Origin: JAWOGN01 sp046496815
GTDB lineage: Bacteria; Desulfobacterota; DSM-4660; Desulfatiglandales; Desulfatiglandaceae
Length of the DNA stretch: 12,050 bases
Direction: 5' to 3'
Assembly: GCA_046496815.1 (NCBI GenBank)
Contig: JAWOGN010000257.1
Span: forward strand, 1-12,050
This document shows, piece after piece, positions 6,632-12,050 of this stretch. Positions within the stretch are counted from its first letter, which is position 1. Each line of letters begins with the position of its first letter. Below the pieces are notes generated by a model. The model saw only the letters and a list, made by a program, of their open reading frames with translations. It was not told where the DNA came from and made no database searches. The position numbers and the translations under genes were made by a program.

Positions 6632-6714
6632 GCTTCTCGCCGAGAGAGCTCGTTTCATGCCTCTTGCAGCAGCCCGAGGCCCCCAGTCACCCCTTCTGAG
6701 AGGGAGAGATTGCA

Positions 6715-8073
6715 TTGAAGATAATTATCGTAGGTGGAGGCGAGGTCGGGTTCCACATCGCCCAGCGTCTCTCCGCTGAGAACCAGGACGTCTTGCTGGT
6801 CGACAAGGATCCGGAGAAGGCCAACCGCATCAATAAGGAGTTGGATGTCCAGGCCCTCATCGGTTCGGGCACGAGCCCCGGAATGCTCAAGAGTTCGGGA
6901 ATCATAGATGCCGACATGCTAGTGGCCGCCACGGACAGCGACGAAGCCAACCTCATCGCATGCATGCTGGCCCGGCACCTCAACCCTTACATCCTGAAAG
7001 TCGCCCGACTGCGAAACCCCGAATACCTGGAAATGAAGGATCTGCTGTCCCGGGATATCCTCGGCATTGATCACGTCATCAACCCTGAATCCGCCGTTGT
7101 GGAGAACATCCAGCGCCTGATGAAGGTCCCCGGAGCGTCCGACGTTATCGACTTCGTCGACGGCAGAGTCAAGCTTGTCGGCGTGAACATCAGGGCGGAC
7201 TGCCCTTTGGCAGCCAGGAAGCTCTCATCGTTTCACGGCATGGAAGGCAAGCTCCTGATCGGGGCCATTGTCCGCGGGAGCCGCGTCCTGATCCCCCACG
7301 GTGAGGACACCATTAAGCCCGATGACCTGGTATACGTAGTGGCGCGGCGGGACGAGCTCCTTAACGTCCTTGGTCTTTTCGGGATCAAGGAACAGGAGCT
7401 GAAGCGCATCATCATCGTGGGAGGAGGACAGACCGGAAGTGCTCTGGCCAATGCGCTGGACGGCACTCGTATCTCCACCAGCCTCATCGATCGAAGTCCG
7501 TCGCGGTGTGAAGAGCTCGCAGGGTCTCTGCAGAGGGTCATGGTTATAAACGGTGACGGGACCGACCGGGAACTCCTCCTGGAGGAGAATGTGAGCAGTG
7601 CAGATTTCCTGGTGACTCTTACGGGCGACGAAGAGAGCAACGTGCTCATATCACTTCTGGGCAAGGGGCTCGGGGTCCGCAAGACCATCACTCGAATCAA
7701 TAAGCTGAGCTACATCCCGCTCGTCTCTTCCATAGGGCTCGACACGATAGTCAGCTCCAGGCTGTCCGCCATTAGGGCCATCCTCCAGCATATCAGGAGG
7801 GGCAAAATCGTGTCCGTGGCCCCCCTCAAGGGGGAACACGCCGAAGCCATCGAGGCGGAGGCCCTGACTACCTCGGAGATCGTGAACACCCCGCTCTCCA
7901 GAATCAAGTTCCCCAAGGGAGCACTCATCGGGGCTGTGGTGCGGGGAGACGAGATCATCATTCCCCGCGGGGATACACGGATTCAGGCCGGGGATCGCCT
8001 GATCATCTTCGCTCTTCATGAGGCAATACCCAAACTGGAAAAGCTCCTGACCGTCAAACTGGACTACTTCTGA
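6715..8073 (+). CDS. trkA: Trk K+ transport regulatory subunit TrkA
   Basis: Peripheral cytoplasmic subunit that binds NAD(H) and gates the TrkH potassium channel. 452 aa, the standard full length, with two tandem RCK units. First unit: IIIVGGGEVG (GGGEVG at 7-12), Asp30 at the end of beta-2 (LLVDKD), the GSGTSPGML loop (50-58) and AATDSDEANL (71-80). Its TrkA-C half runs to about 225 (IRADCPLAARKLSSF, LIPHGEDTIKPDDLVYVVA). Second unit: IIIVGGGQTG (GGGQTG at 236-241), GDGTDRELL, TGDEESNVL, then a second TrkA-C half ending IIPRGDTRIQAGDRLIIFA. The start is TTG, supported by AGAGGGAGA about 7 nt upstream. It heads the trk locus; the next gene begins 197 nt on with no strong terminator between them. 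Confidence 0.95.
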   Translation: MKIIIVGGGEVGFHIAQRLSAENQDVLLVDKDPEKANRINKELDVQALIGSGTSPGMLKSSGIIDADMLVAATDSDEANLIACMLARHLNPYILKVARLRNPEYLEMKDLLSRDILGIDHVINPESAVVENIQRLMKVPGASDVIDFVDGRVKLVGVNIRADCPLAARKLSSFHGMEGKLLIGAIVRGSRVLIPHGEDTIKPDDLVYVVARRDELLNVLGLFGIKEQELKRIIIVGGGQTGSALANALDGTRISTSLIDRSPSRCEELAGSLQRVMVINGDGTDRELLLEENVSSADFLVTLTGDEESNVLISLLGKGLGVRKTITRINKLSYIPLVSSIGLDTIVSSRLSAIRAILQHIRRGKIVSVAPLKGEHAEAIEAEALTTSEIVNTPLSRIKFPKGALIGAVVRGDEIIIPRGDTRIQAGDRLIIFALHEAIPKLEKLLTVKLDYF

Positions 8074-8128
8074 AGTACTTTGCGGGGATCCTCATCTTCG
8101 TTTGAGAAATGCCGGCTTGCCACGGGCG

Positions 8129-8143
8129 GTAAGTCGGGCTTAC
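8129..8143. other. Small inverted repeat between trkA and the HAMP gene
   Basis: GTAAG-TCGGG-CTTAC is a perfect 5-bp stem with a 5-nt loop, in the 197-nt gap between trkA and the sensor gene. It lacks a T-run, so it is not a typical terminator. An operator or a chance match are both possible. Confidence 0.15.
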
Positions 8144-8270
8144 ACTGCCATCAGTTCCTACTGCGCACTCCTGATCTGTAAGATGGAACCCTTGATTGTC
8201 GTCTCACCGGGAAACCGTGGCCGGTTCGGCTTTTGTGAATGATGATCCGGCCTATGGAGGTCAATGCACA

Positions 8271-9032
8271 ATGAAGCTTCGACTCAAGATCCTTTCCGGC
8301 TTCATGACCCTGGTAGTGACCCTGTTTGTTGCAGGCGCGTGGTCAATGTACCAACTCACGACCATTAGCGCGTCCGTACAGGGAATTCTGGATGACAACT
8401 ATCGGAGCATTAACGCCGCCAAGAAAATGATCGAAGCACTGGAACGAGAGGATAGCGCCGTCTTGTTGCTTCTCTCAGGACAATGGAAAGAGGGCCGCGA
8501 GATTCTGAAATCGGCCCATACTGTTTTTCAACAGGGATACGAGACGGTCCGAGGGAACATCACGATTCCAGGAGAAGAAGAACAGGTAAACCACATAGAG
8601 GCCATGTACAACGCCTACAAAGATCAATGGGAACATCTAATCGTTGGGATGGACCGTGAGAGCAGGCTCGGAAGGTACTTCCAGGAAATCCACCCTGCAT
8701 TTCAAGAAGCGAAATTCAGTGTTGAAAAGCTCATGGCCATGAACGACCGGGCTATGTATGAGATGGCTACGAGTTTGAAGAACCGCGCCCACAGGGCTGT
8801 CATGCCCGGTATTGTCGCTATTGTTGCTGCCCTGGTTTTCACGCTGGTATTCAATTACTTTATCAACTATTACGTTGTGAATCCAATTATACGGCTGACT
8901 GATGGGATACAGAAGCACTTACTAACAGGAGAGCCGTTGAATGTTGAAATAGAAACCCGGGATGAACTTCTGGGCCTCAAATCAGCTGTCCAGGACCTCT
9001 TGACCAAGAGACACGAGGAAGAACCGCGATGA
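8271..9032 (+). CDS. Two-TM periplasmic-sensor/HAMP protein lacking an output domain
   Basis: 253 aa. TM1 at about 7-27 (ILSGFMTLVVTLFVAGAW), a ~150-residue helical periplasmic region (about 28-175; NYRSINAAKKMIEALERED resembles the four-helix ligand domain of KinB-type sensor kinases and chemoreceptors), TM2 at about 177-198, then a HAMP domain (199-247) with VVNPIIRLTDGIQ, Pro205 and DELLGLKSAVQDLL. It stops soon after HAMP: no HisKA/HATPase, GGDEF or chemoreceptor signalling tip. The ATG at 8271 has GGAGG at 8256-8260; an upstream in-frame start at 8196 is not supported. Its last four bases (ATGA) overlap the trkH start, so the two are co-translated. A role as membrane sensor or accessory subunit of the Trk system is inference. 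Decay from a full kinase is the alternative, but the frame is clean. Confidence 0.85.
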   Translation: MKLRLKILSGFMTLVVTLFVAGAWSMYQLTTISASVQGILDDNYRSINAAKKMIEALEREDSAVLLLLSGQWKEGREILKSAHTVFQQGYETVRGNITIPGEEEQVNHIEAMYNAYKDQWEHLIVGMDRESRLGRYFQEIHPAFQEAKFSVEKLMAMNDRAMYEMATSLKNRAHRAVMPGIVAIVAALVFTLVFNYFINYYVVNPIIRLTDGIQKHLLTGEPLNVEIETRDELLGLKSAVQDLLTKRHEEEPR

Positions 9033-10468
9033 GACTCCATGTAGTGCTTCGCTATTCAGGAGTCGTTCTCATCCTGAACGCCGGGTTTCTGTTCATCTCA
9101 TCCATTGTTTCTGTTTTAGAAGGAGACTCGGCCCTCTTTCCACTTCTTTACAGTGCCGTCATATGTGCTCTCTTCGGCATGTTCCCTCTATTCTTTGTGC
9201 CTCCAACCTCGGACATCTCCGGGAAAGAGGGGCTCATAATCGTAGTGGCGAGCTGGCTTCTATCGTGCCTTGTAGGGCTTCTACCCTATGTACTGTGGGG
9301 AGGAGAGTTTACCGTCGCAAAAGCCTGGTTTGAGAGCGTTTCAGGCTTTACAACGACCGGATCCACCATTCTCTCGGATATTGAGGCGTTGCCGCCGGGG
9401 TTGCTCTTTTGGCGAAACACCACACAATGGATCGGAGGGATCGGGATCATTGTTTTTGCTCTCGCTGTGCTCCCCTCGGCAGGAAGGGCCGGGATGGTCC
9501 TTTACCGAACAGAGATGTCCTCAGTGGCAGTGGAAAGCTTCAACTTCAGAACGCGGAAAGTCTTAAAAATACTGCTCTTCGTCTATGCAGGGCTGACCTT
9601 GCTGCAAACCATTTCTCTGCTGGCCTGTGGTATTGGCTTGTTCGACGCGGTCACCACGGCTTTCTCCACGGTTGCAACCGGTGGTTTTTCCTCTCGGAAC
9701 CTGAGTGTGGCCCATTACGGGAGTGTCTCCGTAGAAATCGTGATAATGGCCTTCATGGTCTTATCCGGACTGCACTTCGGACTTATCTTCACCGCTGTTG
9801 TTGAAAGGTCGGACAGTATTTTCCGGTCCCCGGTCGTTCGATATTACCTCTTGGCCCTGATCGCCGGAACGATACTGGTCACCATCAATATCCATGGGAC
9901 CATTTACGGGACATGGCCTGAGTCCTTACGTCGCGCCTCTTTCCAGGTGTCGTCTCTTGGCACTTCAACGGGATTCGCCACGGCGGATTCGTCGATCTGG
10001 CCGGGTTTCTCCCAGCTCGTCATGATTTTCTTCACGCTTCAATGTGCCTGTGCAGGCTCTACATCAGGAGGGATCAAGGCGGATCGCATCGCAATATTCT
10101 GGAAGTCAGTTCAACGGCACATCAAAAAGATACAACATCCGAAGGCAATCATCCCGGTCCGAATGGGAGAAGATACCATTGGGGAGGACCTCATGGAAGC
10201 GATCCTCCTCTACATTTCCCTGTATTTGGCGGTGGTATTCACTTCGAGTATCATTCTTGCCTTCATGGGTATCGATGTCCTGACGGCCTTTTCCGGGTCA
10301 GCCGCTGCAATGGGCAATGTAGGGCCCGGTTTCGGAGAAGTGGGAAGCATGGGAAATTTCAGTTCAATTCCAGATGCGGGCCTGTGCGTACTTTCCGCGG
10401 TCATGCTGCTGGGACGGTTGGAAATCTTCGGCCTCGTGCTTTTCATTTTTATTCGAGGGTGGAAGTGA
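9029..10468 (+). CDS. trkH: Trk-type K+ uptake channel subunit TrkH
   Basis: Integral membrane pore of the Trk potassium uptake system. 479 aa, the family's normal size, with the four-fold M1-P-M2 plan. The four selectivity-filter loops are visible: SGFTTTGSTI (105-114, Gly111), FSTVATGGFS (212-221, Gly218), SSLGTSTGFA (308-317, Gly315) and AMGNVGPGF (427-435, Gly432). The key glycine is present in each. WRNTTQWIGGIGIIV and the C-terminal LGRLEIFGLVLF are also family hallmarks. The start ATG overlaps the stop of the HAMP gene (ATGA at 9029-9032). With trkA upstream, the locus encodes a complete TrkA/TrkH pair. The TrkG/KtrB families are alternatives, but the length and motifs fit TrkH best. 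Confidence 0.95.
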   Translation: MRLHVVLRYSGVVLILNAGFLFISSIVSVLEGDSALFPLLYSAVICALFGMFPLFFVPPTSDISGKEGLIIVVASWLLSCLVGLLPYVLWGGEFTVAKAWFESVSGFTTTGSTILSDIEALPPGLLFWRNTTQWIGGIGIIVFALAVLPSAGRAGMVLYRTEMSSVAVESFNFRTRKVLKILLFVYAGLTLLQTISLLACGIGLFDAVTTAFSTVATGGFSSRNLSVAHYGSVSVEIVIMAFMVLSGLHFGLIFTAVVERSDSIFRSPVVRYYLLALIAGTILVTINIHGTIYGTWPESLRRASFQVSSLGTSTGFATADSSIWPGFSQLVMIFFTLQCACAGSTSGGIKADRIAIFWKSVQRHIKKIQHPKAIIPVRMGEDTIGEDLMEAILLYISLYLAVVFTSSIILAFMGIDVLTAFSGSAAAMGNVGPGFGEVGSMGNFSSIPDAGLCVLSAVMLLGRLEIFGLVLFIFIRGWK

Positions 10469-10494
10469 TGAGGACCTCAGGAAGGCTCATTAAT

Positions 10495-10512
10495 CCACGG
10501 CTGAAGCCGTGG
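10495..10512 (+). terminator. Perfect 7-bp hairpin after trkH
   Basis: CCACGGC-TGAA-GCCGTGG begins 26 nt past the trkH stop. The stem is GC-rich with a tetraloop, but the tail (TATTCTGTC) is a poor U-tract. It could terminate the trk transcript imperfectly. The CCACGGCT..AGCCGTGG sequence is also typical of the subterminal hairpins of IS200/IS605 elements and REP sequences, so it may mark an old element end. Confidence 0.45.
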
Positions 10513-10637
10513 TATTCTGTCTGCAACAGCACAAACATATTGGTATACTATCGGGTGGCTAATGCGATTTTTACTGAAACAAGAATCGTCTGGAAATGGG
10601 CACCACTAAGACACACTGTGGTACCTAGGACATTCCC

Positions 10638-10787
10638 TCACTCTGATGCGATGTACTTCTTGATGTTGATGGCCAAGGTTTTGAAAATTAAGGCGGCTCG
10701 CGACCTATCAAAGTCCATGCACCATATACTTTTGGCCCCATTATCCTCTCCGTGCCCATATGGTAGCATTGTTCCCATTCCCTGAAA
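10638..10787 (-). pseudogene. Short ORF fragment, possible transposase C-terminus
   Basis: The minus strand encodes FQGMGTMLPYGHGEDNGAKS, then IWCMDFDRSRAALIFKTLAI and NIKKYIASE, before a TGA at 10638-10640. The final part (hydrophobic helix, then NIKKYI) resembles the tail of several DDE transposases, but the match is too short to assign a family. No start or upstream part survives; the dispersed repeat lies immediately ahead of it. Low certainty. Confidence 0.25.
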
Positions 10788-10807
10788 TCAGTACTACTAA
10801 AACAATT

Positions 10808-10920
10808 GTTGACAGCCACCGAAGTGCAACAAAACCCCAACTCCTTAATAATCAATCGGCTTCAGCCAAAACCCCGAAATCCTGAATCCGTTTCTTACGT
10901 ACAGTCTTATCGTATCATGC
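10808..10920 (+). repeat. Dispersed repeat, copy 2 (related to 1943-2052)
   Basis: Same-orientation relative of 1943-2052: TTGACAGCC, CCGAA, AAACCCCAACT, CCCCGAAAT, CCGTTT, TTACGTACAG and CTTATCG occur in the same order. Its right end overlaps the second repeat family (10906-10968), so the two families may be parts of one larger element. Confidence 0.6.
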
Positions 10921-10968
10921 ACATTTAGCGATGCCTAAAATCGCCGGTATTCCAGAGCAATCCTTGAG
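10906..10968 (+). repeat. Dispersed repeat, copy 2 (related to 6241-6303)
   Basis: CTTATCGTATCATG (10906-10919) and ATTCCAGAGCAATCCTTGAG (10949-10968) match 6241-6254 and 6284-6303 at exactly the same 43-bp offset. It abuts the transposase-like pseudogene on its right. Confidence 0.6.
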
Positions 10969-10985
10969 GCTTTGGGAATGTCAAA

Positions 10986-11222
10986 CCAGCCTGCCGCAAT
11001 GTGCTATTGCATCGTCATGAAATTCGCCCCAAACTCATCAACAGCCTCGTGGGATTGCGAAACTCAGGAAGCGCACGAGGACCTTCGTCGCCCTGGAACG
11101 GCTTGCAGCCATATGCTCCTGTGTCCCCGAAAAGGGCGAGCAGATGGTGAGAGGCATCATCCGGCCCTTCATGAAAGGAGTGGGCGAGGTTGCAGGGGGA
11201 AGCTTCTTTCCGAACCCGGAGT
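10986..11222 (+). pseudogene. Frameshifted transposase-like remnant (possibly IS91 family)
   Basis: One frame gives CRNVLLHRHEIRPKLINSLV and GLR up to about 11060. After a shift it continues KLRKRTRTFVALERLAAICS, CVPEKGEQMVRGIIRPFMKG and VGEVAGGSFFPNPE, stopping at 11220-11222. The FVALERLAAICSCVPEKGEQMVR stretch resembles the region of IS91-type transposases just before their RYYG motif. That motif itself is missing here and the following residues do not fit. No start codon is preserved. IS91-like origin is a recollection-based inference; a different coding remnant is possible. Confidence 0.35.
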
Positions 11223-11552
11223 AATAGCTCCGAGGTTCCTGCTCAATGTCAACATCCGAATCCTGCCGGTGGCCACGGCGCCCCTCAATAACAGGCACTA
11301 AGTGAAGCTCTAGCCCGGCACCTCCATCACGAGCGCCATAGTGGTACTCATGAGAGAAAAGGCATGGATGTCCGGTATCGGGACGGAAGATACCGCTTGT
11401 CAATATCCTCCGTCTGTGGTACCAAATTTCCACTCATTCAATTCGGACCATGAAGGGCCGAAACTTACCTTTACTAAAACCAAAACCACGAATTGTAAGG
11501 CCGCCTGAAGGGGTCCTGTCGACCGGTAGAAATCGGTGCTGATGGAGGATCC

Positions 11553-12050
11553 ATGTCTGTATCCGTTCAGGCGGTAGTAACCCGCCACTGGGACGATCGT
11601 GTCCGCAGTTATGTACGCAACCATGATTGGCTTTTCAGAAACAGAGCGGCCCAGGAGAAATGGAAGCTTCTTGTGGCCGGATTCGTCGGCCCCGTAAGCG
11701 GTTTTGATGTCCTGGACGCCGGTTGCGGTCCGGGCACATTGACCGGAGCGCTGGTCCAATTGGGCCACCAAGTCACCGCCGTAGATGTCTCCCGGGATAT
11801 GCTCGAGCAGGCCGGTCGTATCCTGGGCGACCAGGCAGACAAGGTCCGCTTTCTCAACGCCGATGCGAGCAGCATTCCCTTGCCCGACCAAAGCTTCGAT
11901 TGGGTTGTGAGCCGTTACGTCGTATGGACCCTGCCTGATCCTGCACAGGCTGTCCGGGAATGGATGCGGCTTCTCAGACCCGGAGGCCGGCTGTGCATCA
12001 TAGATGGGAACTGGTACTACCATTACTACCGGGGCGGATGGGCACGCTGG
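11553..12050 (+). CDS. Class I SAM-dependent methyltransferase, N-terminal 166 residues (cut by window edge)
   Basis: Transfers a methyl group from S-adenosylmethionine to an unknown acceptor. The start ATG at 11553 has GGAGG at 11544-11548, 4 nt upstream. An opening RHWDDRVRSYVRNHDWLF helix is followed by motif I VLDAGCGPGTLTGAL (residues 53-67), motif II VTAVDVSRDML with acidic Asp78, NADASSIPLPDQSFDWVVSR (102-121), and post-motif LRPGGRLCIIDGNWYY (141-156). These give the UbiE/Methyltransf_11 fold. The frame is open to the window end. Later residues that would define the acceptor are outside the window. GC-rich like the trk genes, so probably core genome. Any link to trk is unlikely given 1 kb of debris between. 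Confidence 0.92.
   Translation, partial: MSVSVQAVVTRHWDDRVRSYVRNHDWLFRNRAAQEKWKLLVAGFVGPVSGFDVLDAGCGPGTLTGALVQLGHQVTAVDVSRDMLEQAGRILGDQADKVRFLNADASSIPLPDQSFDWVVSRYVVWTLPDPAQAVREWMRLLRPGGRLCIIDGNWYYHYYRGGWARW

Larger units (their letters stand above)
5636..6714. other. 1.08-kb mobile-element graveyard upstream of trkA
   Basis: No intact gene. It contains a reverse transcriptase fragment (about 5649-5765), an unidentified ORF fragment (5770-5957), an IS66 remnant (5955-6164), a dispersed repeat copy (6241-6303) and the putative trkA promoter (6602-6631). I see nothing further in 6310-6600; the minus-strand frame 6464-6715 lacks any recognisable motif. Confidence 0.6.
10469..11552. other. 1.08-kb stretch of repeats and decayed transposase-like fragments after trkH
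   Basis: It holds a hairpin (10495-10512), a minus-strand ORF fragment (10638-10787), two overlapping dispersed-repeat copies (10808-10968) and a frameshifted transposase-like fragment (about 10986-11222). No intact gene. In 11223-11552 I see only a weak TTGTCA-17-TACCAA match (11397-11425) that could be a promoter for the methyltransferase, plus its ribosome site. The long minus-strand frame 11400-12023 is antisense to the methyltransferase. Confidence 0.5.

Noticed and set aside
6464..6715. 83-aa minus-strand ORF divergent from trkA
   Set aside because: No motif, and it overlaps the likely trkA promoter and ribosome site.
7233..8019. Long minus-strand ORFs inside trkA (155 and 122 aa)
   Set aside because: Shadows of a GC-rich gene; Ser/Arg-rich composition typical of antisense frames.
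10042..10785. 247-aa plus-strand ORF overlapping the trkH 3' end
   Set aside because: Mostly the wrong frame of trkH, continuing by chance into the intergenic region.
11223..11433. Minus-strand SHEYHYG segment recalling the GHEFHYS motif of cobyrinate synthase
   Set aside because: The surrounding residues do not follow the family and no second motif is present; treated as coincidence.
11400..12023. 207-aa minus-strand ORF
   Set aside because: Antisense to the methyltransferase, whose motifs are unmistakable on the plus strand.

Overview
The window reads as bacterial chromosome, probably from an anaerobic Desulfobacterota/deltaproteobacterial lineage. That placement is an inference from the style of the proteins and of the dispersed repeats, not from any marker gene. 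By eye, base composition splits it in two. Roughly 345-3060 is AT-rich (SGNH hydrolase and SH3-domain genes). The trk genes (6715-10468) and the final methyltransferase (11553-12050) are GC-richer. The oxidoreductase gene lies between.

Layout. At the left edge is the N-terminal part of a tyrosine recombinase of the DUF4102/P4 type, on the minus strand and running off the window. Next, also on the minus strand, comes a membrane-anchored SGNH/GDSL-type hydrolase (532-1797). After a repeat-bearing intergenic stretch there is an exported bacterial-SH3 protein (2453-3052, minus). This gene is bracketed by two inverted copies of a ~121-bp repeat (2163-2283 and 3847-3968) that itself has 11-bp terminal inverted repeats, a MITE-like architecture. 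On the plus strand follows a complete FAD-dependent phytoene desaturase/RetSat-like oxidoreductase (4097-5635).

5636-6714 is a graveyard of mobile DNA: a slice of a group II intron reverse transcriptase, an IS66 terminus with the first codons of its tnpA, and a copy of a dispersed repeat. It ends in a good sigma-70-like promoter for the trk locus.

6715-10468 is the coherent functional unit: trkA (cytoplasmic NAD-binding gating subunit), a two-TM HAMP protein with no kinase or other output domain, and trkH (K+ channel subunit). The HAMP gene overlaps trkH by 4 bp (ATGA), so the two are translationally coupled. The arrangement suggests a K+ uptake system with an extra membrane sensor or accessory subunit.

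10469-11552 again carries only remnants: a hairpin after trkH, two dispersed-repeat copies, and decayed transposase-like fragments. The window closes with the first 166 codons of a class I SAM-dependent methyltransferase.

No tRNA, rRNA or CRISPR array was recognised. The strongest candidates for something unusual are the sensor inserted between trkA and trkH, and the matched inverted 121-bp repeats around the SH3 gene.
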